Part shown: piece after piece, positions 1 through 13,900 of the stretch
Position numbering within the stretch: position 1 is the stretch's first letter
Layout: each line of letters opens with the position of its first letter
From: Bathymodiolus brooksi
Lineage: Eukaryota > Mollusca > Bivalvia > Mytilida > Modiolidae
Direction: 5' to 3'
NCBI GenBank assembly: GCA_963680875.1
Contig: OY804589.1
Location: 15,110,028 to 15,174,027 of the forward strand
DNA: 64,000 nucleotides
The notes under the pieces: generated by a model
The model's database searches: none
The model's input: only the letters and a program-made list of their open reading frames with translations
Told to the model about the DNA's origin: nothing
Position numbers and translations under genes: made by a program

Positions 1-84
1 ACAGTCAAGAGCACTGCTCAGCCGCAGGCTAGAACCAGTTCACAGTAAAGAGTACTGCTCAGCCGCAGGCTAGAACCAGTTCAC
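1..84. repeat. 41-bp tandem repeat, two copies, cut by window edge
   Basis: Two near-identical 41-bp copies begin at 1 and 42 and share the core CTGCTCAGCCGCAGGCTAGA. They differ at a few bases. The array probably continues upstream of the window. Confidence 0.8.
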
Positions 85-834
85 ACTTATTTTAGGATAT
101 GTCACTAATGTGTTATGCTCATTGTTGACGACTCTGCAATGACTGGGAAATGTAGAACAGCAATAAAACTGCTGTTCCTTTACTTGAATTTTACTCTAAC
201 TGTACAATTGGACAGTCTCTCATGTTCATTTACCAATCGGCAAACCTCGGGTGAGTCCGCTTCTCTCCCTCAATACCTCGGCTGTAATAAGGTATTTGAT
301 ATATGTCTACACGTCACATTTCTTCGCCGGAAGACCGTTTCACTTCAATCAAACATTGCGCACCGCGAATAAGTTCTAAAATGGCAACAATAGATGAGTT
401 TGCTTTAAAAAATATTGGTCTTTGATGAAGGTACGGAATCAGCCAACATTGCGACGAATGAAAATATATTATTATTGGACGAATATTCGAAAGTGAAATT
501 ATTTTAATACCTCCTTCATTGAAGATTTCCGAAAGTAGTTCCAATGGGAGCTATCGTAATACGGATGAGGTATGATGAAAGTACAGAATCAGCCGAAGTT
601 GCGACGAGTGGTTCATTTACATCTATATCTTTTCTTATAACTTGACATCACAATATAGCTGAAATACTGCTAAAGTTGACTTTTAAATACCAATCAGTCA
701 ATCTTATAACCTGAGAGTTTGACTGGATATGTAAAAATATTATTTTATCCTGCGTTTGTTCTTTTTGAGTCTATTGACTGGATAAATTTTTGTTATATAC
801 TGGTACTGACCAAAATATAGCTTTTTCTGGTACA
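85..834. other. Intronic or upstream DNA, no exon seen
   Basis: No SLC4 exon or other gene is recognisable. About 40 bp is directly repeated at 423-462 and 571-611 (core GAATCAGCC..TTGCGACGA). A fragment at 196-226 resembles the start of the 86-bp unit of the array that begins near 57.5 kb (shared GTCTCTCATGTTCATTTAC). Confidence 0.5.
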
Positions 835-842
835 CTTGTCAC

Positions 843-1498
843 GGGAACAGGACAAAAGCCTCCCTGACAAAAAGCCCCCCAATAATGAAATAATCATACA
901 ATCTTATTACATTTGTTTTATATTGATGGTGATATTAAAAGATATCTTAAAGAATTAATACAAAAAATAAAATACTTTAAAAACATATTTTTCCACATTT
1001 TGTTCATTGTTCATTTATAAAGTTTAAATTAAAAAAAACATTGTTTAATTCCTTAATTTGAAATTAATCAGGTAAAGTTAATCAGGAGTTGTTTTTATTG
1101 ATAAACAATGATTAACTTTTCAACCTTTGAAGTTCTTAAAAGTAATGAATGAGTTATTTTCTCACTTTGTTTTTCTTATATACTATGATTTTTTTAAAGA
1201 TAAAACAACTTTATTTTTGTTTTTACTTTCTTTGATGAGGGTTATTATAATTCTTAAACAAAAACTTCAATTGTTTATGATATCTTCATGTTTCAAAAAT
1301 AAATGAATTAAAATACAGAGGTAAAAAAAAGTCTTGAATCATGTTATAAAATACAAAGACAATTTTACATATCCAAACAGTTAAACAAAGACACAGAAAA
1401 AAATATATTTATGAAACAAAAACCATATTATACTTTTTATTATTGAGGGGTTTTTTGTTGGGGGGGCTTTTGTCTGGGGGGATTTTGTCCTAGACCCC
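843..1498. mobile_element. Non-autonomous hAT-like DNA transposon with 8-bp TSD
   Basis: A 656-bp element is bounded by the direct repeat CTTGTCAC at 835-842 and 1499-1506, an 8-bp target-site duplication. The imperfect inverted ends read GGGAACAGGACAAAAG on the left and, in reverse complement, GGGGTCTAGGACAAAA on the right. C-rich subterminal blocks follow. The interior is AT-rich and has no transposase ORF. The 8-bp TSD favours the hAT superfamily; assignment is inference. It lies upstream of the first visible SLC4 exon, presumably in an intron. Confidence 0.7.
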
Positions 1499-1812
1499 CT
1501 TGTCACATGTTACCTGTTGAGCTTTGGGAATCTAGATGTAAATCCAGTTCACTTCCTGGTGATAGAAAATATCAAAAGGGGCAATCAAGGGATAATTATA
1601 TAATTTTATTATTTAATTTAAAATATAAACTTCGATGGATTAATGTGATTTTTCTGTAGGCTTAAACACAATGTTAATGCAGTGACTTAAATTGGTGCAA
1701 AACTTAGGAAAGGCTTGGTAAATCTCACCTTTATCCCAGTTTTTAAGCCTCATACACATAAACTTTCTATTTTTAGACACTGCACTAATATTGTCTATAT
1801 ATCTATTTATAG

Positions 1813-1991
1813 AAAGGTAATGGCTACCATCTAGACATGATGGTTGTGACCATTTGTATTGTGGCCTGTTCCCTGCTTGGTTTACCCTGGTATGTAGCTG
1901 CTACCGTGTCAGCTCTAGCTCATATAATGAGTCTAAGGAAAGAATCTGATTGTGCTGCACCAGGAGAAAAGCCAACGTTTTTAGGAGTCAG
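1813..1991 (+). CDS. SLC4: SLC4 exon a ([19 protein letters not shown])
   Basis: The acceptor AG is at 1811-1812 and the donor GT at 1992. The 179-bp exon encodes KGNGYHLD, then a hydrophobic helix with [10 protein letters not shown], then the conserved loop CAAPGEKP. It ends two bases into an Arg codon, completed by the first base of the next exon. Confidence 0.95.
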
Positions 1992-4900
1992 GTTAGTATT
2001 ACTTGTTATTTTAGTGCGGTAGATTGTGTGTTCAAACCCCTGTCGGGTCAAACCAAATACAATGGAACCTGTCTAATCCGACACACCAAGAGACCAAGGA
2101 AATGTGTCGGATTGTACAGGGTGTCGGAATACTCAGGTTTTATCTTCGCTAAGCATGCAGGACTAAGGAGTAAGAGGAGAGACTAGCTGGCTCGGAATCA
2201 TGATAATGTGTCCTGAGTGGAGCAACATATCTGTTGTTTCAATGAACTAGCGCTAAAAAAATCCAACTTAACGTGTTGATCTAGTATAATGCAGACTTCA
2301 TCAAAGAGTAACTTACTCTTGCCATGATTTAGCTGAAAATTGCTCACTTGGAGTAAACCAAATATCACTCACTTACTCGTGCATATAATGCCAATACTAG
2401 TCACATTACTTATAAATTACTGATCATTCGTTCAAATAAGGTATAACAAATTACCAGTAACCTCAAATGATTAAAACACATTTCTCGACAAAGAGATTGT
2501 ATCCACTTTTTTTTTAGTATCCACTTGTAAAACTAATTCTGAGTTATGGTTAGAGTTATGGTGTTTAATGCCATTTTCAACAATATTTCAGTTAAATCGT
2601 GGCGGTCAGTTTTATTGGTGGAGGAAACTAGAGTACCCGGAGAAAACCACTGATCTGCCGCAAGTCACTGACAAATTTTATCACATAATGTTGTATCGAG
2701 TACACCTCGCCTTAGTGGGATTTTAAGCTCACAACGTTAGTGGTGATATGCACTGATTGCATAGGTAGTTATAAATCCAAATACCATACGATCACGACCA
2801 CGATGGCTCCTCTTTATTTTTGTTTGAGTCTGAGTGAGCGAATTATGAATGAAAGTGTTTAGTACTATTATATATTATATATTTCTTTATTTGCTTATCA
2901 AAATGTAAGATCCATGTACCGGTAGTTTTGAAAACCCCTGTCACACCTTAGTCAGGTGGTGATGTAAGAGAATTATAAAATCCTGACTAATTGAAAAAAA
3001 AAAAACTTTAATTTTATCAATAAAAGTATTGTCAGTAGAATATAATTTGAACAAAACCTATATTCTTTATAGAGAACAGCGTGTAACAGCATTGGTGGTT
3101 GGAATCTTAAGTGGACTGTCTGTATTTATGACCAAGATTTTAAGGGTACTTATTTTTAGCAAATTAGAGAATGTTTTAATCTTATGATACAAGAGTAACC
3201 ACATCAGTGGTGTTATGAGTGCTCGCCTCGAGTACATTAGATCGTAGGTTTGACCCCAGATCTGTTCAAATCAAAGACTATAAAATTGTATTTGTTGCTT
3301 CTCCATTAGGGACACTGCATTAAGGAGAAAGAGCATGACAGGTTGTCTCAGATCCATTAGGGACACTGCATTAAGGAGAAAGAGCACGACAGGTTGTCTC
3401 AGATCCATTAGGGACACTGCATTAAGGAGAAAGAGCATGACAGGTTGTCTCAGATCCATTAGGGACACTGCATTAAGGAGAAAGAGCATGACAGGTTGTC
3501 TCGGATCCATTAGGGACACTGCATTAAGGAGAAAGAGCACGACAGGTTGTCTCAGATCCATTAGGGACACTGCATTAAGGAGAAAGAGCATGACAGGTTG
3601 TCTCAGATCCATTAGGGACACTGCATTAAGGAGAAAGAGCACGACAGGTTGTCTCAGATCCATTAGGGACACTGCATTAAGGAGAAAGAGCACGACAGGT
3701 TGTCTCAGATCCATTAGGGACACTGCATTAAGGAGAAAGAGCACGACAGGTTGTCTCAGATCCATTAGGGACACTGCATTAAGGAGAAAGAGCATGACAG
3801 GTTGTCTCAGATCCATTAGGGACACTGCATTAAGGAGAAAGAGCATGACAGGTTGTCTCAGATCCATTAGGGACACTGCATTAAGGAGAAAGAGCATGAC
3901 AGGTTGTCTCAGATCCATTAGGGACACTGCATTAAGGAGAAAGAGCACGACAGGTTGTCTCAGATCCATTAGGGACACTGCATTAAGGAGAAAGAGCACG
4001 ACAGGTTGTCTCAGATCCATTAGGGACACTGCATTAAGGAGAAAGAGCATGACAGGTTGTCTCAGATCCATTAGGGACACTGCATTAAGGAGAAAGAGCA
4101 TGACAGGTTGTCTCAGATCCATTAGGGACACTGCATTAAGGAGAAAGAGCACGACAGGTTGTCTCAGATCCATTAGGGACACTGCATTAAGGAGAAAGAG
4201 CACGACAGGTTGTCTCAGATCCATTAGGGACACTGCATTAAGGAGAAAGAGCACGACAGGTTGTCTCAGATCCATTAGGGACACTGCATTAAGGAGAAAG
4301 AGCACGACAGGTTGTCTCAGATCCATTAGGGAAACTGCATTAAGGAGAAAGAGCACGACAGGTTGTCTCAGATCCATTAGGGACACTGCATTAAGGAGAA
4401 AGAGCATGACAGGTTGTCTCAGATCCATTAGGGAAACTGCATTAAGGAGAAAGAGCACGACAGGTTGTCTCAGATCCATTAGGGACACTGCATTAAGGAG
4501 AAAGAGCATGACAGGTTGTCTCAGATCCATTAGGGACACTGCATTAAGGAGAAAGAGCACGACAGGTTTTCTCAGATCCATTAGGGACACTGCATTAAGG
4601 AGAAAGAGCATGACAGGTTGTCTCAGATCCATTAGGGACACTGCATTAAGGAGAAAGAGCACGACAGGTTGTCTCAGATCCATTAGGGACACTGCATTAA
4701 GGAGAAAGAGCATGACAGGTTGTCTCAGATCCATTAGGGACACTGCATTAAGGAGAAAGAGCACGACAGGTTGTCTCAGATCCATTAGGGACACTGCATT
4801 AAGGAGAAAGAGCACGACAGGTTGTCTCAGATCCATTAGGGACACTGCATTAAGGAGAAAGAGCACGACAGGTTGTCTCAGATCCATTAGGGACACTGCA

Positions 4901-7900
4901 TTAAGGAGAAAGAGCACGACAGGTTGTCTCAGATCCATTAGGGACACTGCATTAAGGAGAAAGAGCACGACAGGTTGTCTCAGATCCATTAGGGACACTG
5001 CATTAAGGAGAAAGAGCACGACAGGTTGTCTCAGATCCATTAGGGACACTGCATTAAGGAGAAAGAGCACGACAGGTTGTCTCAGATCCATTAGGGACAC
5101 TGCATTAAGGAGAAAGAGCACGACAGGTTGTCTCAGATCCATTAGGGACACTGCATTAAGGAGAAAGAGCACGACAGGTTGTCTCAGATCCATTAGGGAC
5201 ACTGCATTAAGGAGAAAGAGCACGACAGGTTGTCTCAGATCCATTAAGGACACTGCATTAAGGAGAAAGAGCATGACAGGTTGTCTCAGATCCATTAAGG
5301 ACACTGCATTAAGGAGAAAGAGCACGACAGGTTGTCTCAGATCCATTAGGGACACTGCATTAAGGAGAAAGAGCACGACAGGTTGTCTCAGATCCATTAG
5401 GGACACTGCATTAAGGAGAAAGAGCATGACAGGTTGTCTCAGATCCATTAGGGACACTGCATTAAGGAGAAAGAGCACGACAGGTTGTCTCAGATCCATT
5501 AGAGAAACTGCATTAAGGAGAAAGAGCACGACAGGTTGTCTCAGATCCATTAGGGACACTGCATTAAGGAGAAAGAGCATGACAGGTTGTCTCAGATCCA
5601 TTAGGGACACTGCATTAAGGAGAAAGAGAACAACAGGTTGTCTCAGATCCATTAGGGACACTGCATTAAGGAGAAAGAGCACGACAGGTTGTCTCAGATC
5701 CATTAGGGACACTGCATTAAGGAGAAAGAGCATGACAGGTTGTCTCAGATCCATTAGGGAAACTGCATTAAGGAGAAAGAGCATGACAGGTTGTCTCAGA
5801 TCCATTAGGGACACTGCATTAAGGAGAAAGAGCATGACAGGTTGTCTCAGATCCATTAGGGACACTGCATTAAGGAGAAAGAGCACGACAGGTTGTCTCA
5901 GATCCATTAGGGACACTGCATTAAGGAGAAAGAGCACGACAGGTTGTCTCAGATCCATTAGGGACACTGCATTAAGGAGAAAGAGCACGACAGGTTGTCT
6001 CAGATCCATTAGGGACACTGCATTAAGGAGAAAGAGCATGACAGGTTGTCTCAGATCCATTAGGGAAACTGCATTAAGGAGAAAGAGCATGACAGGTTGT
6101 CTCAGATCTATTAGGGACACTGCATTAAGGAGAAAGAGCATGACAGGTTGTCTCAGATCCATTAGGGACACTGCATTAAGGAGAAAGAGCATGACAGGTT
6201 GTCTCAGATCCATTAGGGACACTGCATTAAGGAGAAAGAGCACGACAGGTTGTCTCAGATCCATTAGGGACACTGCATTAAGGAGAAAGAGCACGACAGG
6301 TTGTCTCAGATCCATTAGGGACACTGCATTAAAGAGAAAGAGCATGACAGGTTGTCTCAGATCCATTAGGGACACTGCATTAAGGAGAAAGAGCATGACA
6401 GGTTGTCTCAGATCCATTAGGGACACTGCATTAAGGAGAAAGAGCATGACAGGTTGTCTCAGATCCATTAGGGACATTGCATTAAGGAGAAAGAGCATGA
6501 CAGGTTGTCTCAGATCCATTAGGGACACTGCATTAAGGAGAAAGAGCACGACAGGTTGTCTCAGATCCATTAGGGACACTGCATTAAGGAGAAAGAGCAT
6601 GACAGGTTGTCTCAGATCCATTAGGGACACTGCATTAAGGAGAAAGAGCACGACAGGTTGTCTCAGATCCATTAGGGACACTGCATTAAGGAGAAAGAGC
6701 ACGACAGGTTGTCTCAGATCCATTAGGGACACTGCATTAAGGAGAAAGAGCATGACAGGTTGTCTCAGATCCATTAGGGACACTGCATTAAGGAGAAAGA
6801 GCACGACAGGTTGTCTCAGATCCATTAGGGACACTGCATTAAGGAGAAAGAGCACGACAGGTTGTCTCAGATCCATTAGGGACACTGCATTAAGGAGAAA
6901 GAACATGACAGGTTGTCTCAGATCCATTAGGGACACTGCATTAAGGAGAAAGAGCACGACAGGTTTTCTCAGATCCATTAGGGACACTGCATTAAGGAGA
7001 AAGAGCATGACAGGTTGTCTCAGATCCATTAGGGACACTGCATTAAGGAGAAAGAGCACGACAGGTTGTCTCAGATCCATTAGGGACACTGCATTAAGGA
7101 GAAAGAGCATGACAGGTTGTCTCAGATCCATTAGGGACACTGCATTAAGGAGAAAGAGCACGACAGGTTGTCTCAGATCCATTAGGGACACTGCATTAAG
7201 GAGAAAGAGCATGACAGGTTGTCTCAGATCCATTAGGGACACTGCATTAAGGAGAAAGAGCATGACAGGTTGTCTCAGATCCATTAGGGACACTGCATTA
7301 AGGAGAAAGAGCATGACAGGTTGTCTCAGATCCATTAGGGACACTGCATTAAGGAGAAAGAGCACGACAGGTTGTCTCAGATCCATTAGGGACACTGCAT
7401 TAAGGAGAAAGAGCACGACAGGTTGTCTCAGATCCATTAGGGACACTGCATTAAGGAGAAAGAGCATGACAGGTTGTCTCAGATCCATTAGGGAAACTGC
7501 ATTAAGGAGAAAGAGCATGACAGGTTGTCTCAGATCCATTAGGGACACTGCATTAAGGAGAAAGAGCATGACAGGTTGTCTCAGATCCATTAGGGACACT
7601 GCATTAAGGAGAAAGAGCATGACAGGTTGTCTCAGATCCATTAGGGACACTGCATTAAGGAGAAAGAGCATGACAGGTTGTCTCAGATCCATTAGGGACA
7701 CTGCATTAAGGAGAAAGAGCACGACAGGTTGTCTCAGATCCATTAGGGACACTGCATTAAGGAGAAAGAGCACGACAGGTTGTCTCAGATCCATTAGGGA
7801 CACTGCATTAAGGAGAAAGAGCATGACAGGTTGTCTCAGATCCATTAGGGACACTGCATTAAGGAGAAAGAGCATGACAGGTTGTCTCAGATCCATTAGG

Positions 7901-10900
7901 GACACTGCATTAAGGAGAAAGAGCACGACAGGTTGTCTCAGATCCATTAGGGACACTGCATTAAGGAGAAAGAGCACGACAGGTTGTCTCAGATCCATTA
8001 GGGACACTGCATTAAGGAGAAAGAGCATGACAGGTTGTCTCAGATCCATTAGGGACACTGCATTAAGGAGAAAGAGCACGACAGGTTGTCTCAGATCCAT
8101 TAGGGACACTGCATTAAGGAGAAAGAGCACGACAGGTTGTCTCAGATCCATTAGGGACACTGCATTAAGGAGAAAGAGCATGACAGGTTGTCTCAGATCC
8201 ATTAGGGACACTGCATTAAGGAGAAAGAGCACGACAGGTTGTCTCAGATCCATTAGGGACACTGCATTAAGGAGAAAGAGCACGACAGGTTGTCTCAGAT
8301 CCATTAGGGACACTGCATTAAGGAGAAAGAGCATGACAGGTTGTGTCAGATCCATTAGGGACACTGCATTAAGGAGAAAGAGCATGACAGGTTGTCTCAG
8401 ATCCATTAGGGACACTGCATTAAGGAGAAAGAGCACGACAGGTTGTCTCAGATCCATTAGGGACACTGCATTAAGGAGAAAGAGCATGACAGGTTGTCTC
8501 AGATCCATTAGGGACACTGCATTAAGGAGAAAGAGCATGACAGGTTGTCTCAGATCCATTAGGGACACTGCATTAAGGAGAAAGAGCATGACAGGTTGTC
8601 TCAGATCCATTAGGGACACTGCATTAAGGAGAAAGAGCATGACAGGTTGTCTCAGATCCATTAGGGACACTGCATTAAGGAGAAAGAGCACGACAGGTTG
8701 TCTCAGATCCATTAGGGACACTGCATTAAGGAGAAAGAGCATGACAGGTTGTCTCAGATCCATTAGGGACACTGCATTAAGGAGAAAGAGCACGACAGGT
8801 TGTCTCAGATCCATTAGGGACACTGCATTAAGGAGAAAGAGCACGACAGGTTGTCTCAGATCCATTAGGGACACTGCATTAAGGAGAAAGAGCATGACAG
8901 GTTGTCTCAGATCCATTAGGGACACTGCATTAAGGAGAAAGAGCACGACAGGTTGTCTCAGATCCATTAGGGACACTGCATTAAGGAGAAAGTGCACGAC
9001 AGGTTGTCTCAGATCCATTAGGGACACTGCATTAAGGAGAAAGAGCATGACAGGTTGTCTCAGATCCATTAGGGACACTGCATTAAGGAGAAAGAGCATG
9101 ATAGGTTGTCTCAGATCCATTAGGGACACTGCATTAAGAAGAAAGAGCACGACAGGTTGTCTCAGAATGTGTTCATATTATGAACAAGAGTCCTAATATT
9201 AGAGGGGAAGGGGGTTATGGGTTTAATGCCACTTTCAACAATATTTCAGATATATCGTGACAGTCAGTTTTATTGGTGGAGGAAACCAGATTACCCTGAG
9301 AAAACCACCGACTTGCCTCAAGTCACTGACAAACTTTATCACATAATGTTGTATCAAGTACACCTCGTCTGAGTGGGATTTGAACTTAAAACTCACAAAT
9401 GGTCTCTGAAAACAAGTTTTTACTGTATTTTGTAACATTGATGTTTGGCATTAAGCTCACAGGTGGAAAACACTTGCATGACTGCACTCTTTCACTAAGA
9501 AGTGAAGTTTGGGCCCATAAAACTAATTTAACCTTGCCACTTTGTGTTGAAGTGCCTGTACCAAGTCAGTAAAGTCAGTGGTGATATATTTGTGCGTTAG
9601 GGGAATCAATTTTGTCTATTTCTACAATTTTCAATTAGATTTTATCACTGTTTTTACAGATAAGTATATATTTTTTTTTTTCATTTTTTTCTCTTTTGTA
9701 GATAATACCCATGCCTGTGTTATATGGAGTTTTCTTGTATATGGGTGCTGCTGCACTTAAAGGGATGCAGGTATAATATATTTTTACTGTACAACAATAT
9801 CTCCTGGACTAAATCTTTTGTTCTCTTGACATTAAAGAAGCTGCATGAGCTTTGTAGAAATATGACCTACTGATATATCATAGCTTTAAAATCTCTATCT
9901 ATTGATATATTGAAGTTGAAAATATCTGACCCAATCATATTTTTGAAAGCTGAAAAACAGCCAACCCAATTCATATATTTGAATTCTGAAAAAGCTGACC
10001 CAATTCATATATTTGAAAGCTGAAAAAGCTGACCCATTTCATATATTTAAAATCTGAAAAAGCTGACCCATTTCATATATTTGAAATCTGAAAAAGGCGA
10101 CTCAATTCATATATTTGAAATCTGAAAAAGCTGACCCATTTCATATATTTTAAATCTGAAAAAGGCGACTCAATTCATATATTTGAAATCTGAAAAAGCT
10201 GACCCATTTCATATATTTGAAATCTGAAAAAGGCGACTCATTTCATTTATTTGAAAGCTGGAAAAGCCGACCCAATCATATATTTGAAAGCTGAAAAAGC
10301 TGACCCATTTCATATATTTGAAAGCTGAAAAAGCTGACCAATTTCAGTCATTTTCTGTAACATTGGTAAATGAGATAGAGTTTAAAATCAGTTCATGAAT
10401 AGGATGGGGTTAGGATTGTGGTGTTTAACACCAATCACTTATGTGTAAGAAAATGTAATAGAATTTTATTCTTTCTTTTTTTTCAGTTAACAGACAGAAT
10501 CTTGATCTTGTTTATGCCAACAAAATATCAGCCAGATTTGACGTACCTCCGTCACGTAAAGACGAAGCGTGTCCACTTGTTTACATTGTTACAGATTTTA
10601 TGTCTGGCAGTGTTATGGGCAATAAAAGCTGTAAAGTCCATCTCTGTAGTATTCCCCATGATGGTCGTTGGAACATGTTTCGTGAGGAAGGCAATCGAAA
10701 AAATCTTCTCGATGGATGAATTGAAATGGCTGGACGATCTGATGCCGGAGGACAGTAGGAAGAAAAAAGAAGAAGATAAAATGAAAGACGATGAAGAACA
10801 CACTGAAGAGGTAAAAATAGTTTCTTGTTACCATGGTGATAAGTGCAATGAGAGGAGGACATCTATTGTTCAAATCTAAAAAAAATCATTCTATTTGTTA

Positions 10901-13900
10901 TAATTTGTTGTACAGTAGTACCCCTCTTATTAGACCGTCCTGCAATAATAAAAAAATGTAGCAATAACTGTCATTTACACTTGTAATATGTTTGTCTTGT
11001 TCTGTGCATGTGATGTGTAAAAAAAAATAAAAATTTACAAAATAATTAATTAAAAGAAAAAAAAAAAAAAATGTCCTCATAAGAGGGGTGACCTCTCTTG
11101 AATGGACAATGTACTAACATTTTACCATCTCAGTACATCTGAAATCTGAGAACCACCGACCTTTCACAAGTCACTGACAAACTTTATGACATAATGTTGT
11201 ATCGAGTACACCTCGCCATGAGCTGCTTTCAAATTCACAAAGTTAGTGGTAATAGGCACTGATTGTTGAAAGTGGCATTTAAACACCATAAACCTAACCC
11301 TTACTCTTCTTGAAGTGAACGAGTTTTTTAGAGATCAAATAGAAAATTACCATTGCCCAAGGGAATGTTTTAAAAAAAGGGGGACTATTGTTTTGTCAAA
11401 TTCGATTATCTTATTTAAAACCATGGGGTTTTTTTAAATGTGAAGGAAATAAATGCAATACTTTTTATTTAATTAATTTCAGAATGAAAGTTTGCTTGGT
11501 GATGAAAAACGAAGATTAGACGAATTCAAACAAATATATGGTCAAGGTGAAAAGTACAGTGGTAAAACACCATTCACTTCTGACCGTGTAAATATCACAG
11601 AAGAAGTGAATAAATCAGGAATCTGGTTACAAGTTAGAAGAGACTCCATGCCAGTGATACATGATCCTGAGACAAATGGAGGGTTACATCAAAGGTAAGA
11701 GTTATAAACAAGGGGTACCAGTTTTCACATTTAGAGTTAAAAAAAGGGGGGGGACCAGTTTTCACATTTTTGAGTTGTATGGTATTTTCTCATGGTCTGG
11801 ATTTTCGATCAAATTTAGGGTATTATCGCTCTGTTACTTTTATTTTATATTTAGTTGTCATCTATTTTTTGTCTATGTTAAGTTCCCATAAATAAATTTA
11901 GGCAGATATCACAATAAATATTGTGTTTGTGTATCACATAATATTTGTGATCAACCAGTTTTTCCGATACTGGTACATAAGGTTATGCCATAGTTTAGAC
12001 TTAACACATTTTTTTTATATATATTTATTAATTTTTTATACTCTTCCTAAAATTCCTATTAAAATGTATATATTTCTGGAATAGTTTATATCTATCAAGA
12101 AATCCCTTAAAATTATTATCTTTTTAAAGTTTCTACATGCCCATCTCAGTTAAGACCCCCTTTTCAATTTTGTCATTATACTGTCAGCAGGTGACAGGCG
12201 ACACAACATTTTTTTTTTCCGCAAAAGAGCGATAATTATTTTTTAGCAAAAAATGTTTTTGATATTTTATGATGATAACTGGAGATATTTATTTTGTTCC
12301 ATTTTAGGAGAAAATTATCTTTAATTGACGAGGATAATATTTACAGGTAAAACTCACGACTAATCTCACGTTTTTATATAATCTTCTTATTCTTCTTCAG
12401 CTGACCTCATTACATATAAAGATTTCAGTAAAATAGAAATATTATCATCTGTTGGTTCTAAATCTCTGTCTTTTTGTCTCTCGTTCTTCTAATGTTTTAA
12501 TCTTACCTTTGCCTTATTTTTCTTAAGCTAAATATAGAATGTACATTTTCAAACTTTTCATTTCTTTGTGCTAAAAGTATTTTTTTCCCTCCAAAATGTA
12601 AAAAAAACAATTAATTATAAGGTTTTATTTTTCTTTCTTTCTTTTATTCTTAAACGAACAATCACCTCTCATCTCAACTAATTGGGGCTGTTGTGGTCGT
12701 GATCGTATGGTAGTTGGATTTACAACTAACCTGTTCATGGCGAGGTGTACTTGATACAACATAATGTGATAAATTTTGTGAGTGACTTGCGGCAGGTTGG
12801 TGGTTTTCTCTGGGTACTCCGGTACTGCCACGATTTAACTGAAATATTGTTGAAAGTGGCTTTAAACACCATAAACCACAACCATGTTGAAATACAGAAT
12901 GCATTAGAATCTGGTTAAATAATATTTATTCATAAAACAAACTTAAAAAAAAACAATACAAAAACTAACAATTGAGATGAATTCATTTAAGATGCATTTA
13001 CAGGGTTAAATTTTTCCTTCAAATTCAAACTTTACCTGTGTGCCTGTTTTAAACACCAACACATTCAGGGGCGGATCCAGGGGAGGCACACCCGGCACGT
13101 AACCCCCCCTCCCCCCTCCCCCCCCCCTAAAATTGGAAAAAAAAAAAAAATTGTGTAAAATCGTGATTTTTCACACAAAATACCCCCCCCCCCCCCCTAA
13201 CTTGTAATCCTGGATCTGACCCTGATATTTGACTGTCTAAACACCTATCCAACTCTTCCATTGATGGATCTACCAAACATGTATGATACCAAACATGTAT
13301 GAAGACGTGATTATAATGTCAAATTTCTGTTTGGCACATGTGCACACAGATACAGTTGCAATGAATTTGCAGGAAAAAAACTTACCATGTAAACCCACCT
13401 TTAGTCCAATCTCCCCATACAGAGTTGTCAGTCCTTGCAGGCTCTCTTATCTCTCTAAACGTCTCGATTTTACAAGATTCTTGTAAAATATTAATTTACT
13501 CTAGATTTTGCTTCTAAGACGCTTTTCGTCTTTTTTGCTTCTAAGACGCTTTTCGTCTTTTTTGCTTCTAAGACGCTTTTCGTCTTTTTTGCTTCTAAGA
13601 CGCTTTTCGTCTTTTTTGCATATATCTTTAGTTTTGACGTGAAATATGATTTTATTTGAGGCGAAATACCATTTTTGTGAAACGTTTTCCTATTCTGAGT
13701 AATTTGGTTTACTTATTCATCCGATAAAATGTCAACATTAGATACAATTGTTAAAGATTATGACATGAACATCGTGTTGAGGGACTGTCAAATGCAAGCT
13801 TTTGAATATCTACATCAAAAATTGTCACATGATCGTTCGTTACATGATCACGTGTTTTGGGACTACTTTTGAGATGCTTACAGAGATAGAGAGCCTGCAA

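Noticed and set aside
1..1812. A further upstream SLC4 exon
   Set aside because: I looked for the conserved helix and loop motifs that should precede GYHLD and found none; the preceding exon must lie outside the window.
3271..9196. Open frames of over 1950 codons on both strands across the 51-bp array
   Set aside because: The unit is 17 codons, so any stop-free frame in one unit stays open for the whole array. The array sits between two good SLC4 exons, its unit derives from a SINE, and both strands are open.
10552..10873. Minus-strand ORFs opposite SLC4 exon d
   Set aside because: They are shadows of a strongly supported plus-strand exon.
12625..12904. Small proteins with [14 protein letters not shown]
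   Set aside because: This peptide appears wherever SINE B is translated. It follows the repeat, and copies carry stops and indels.
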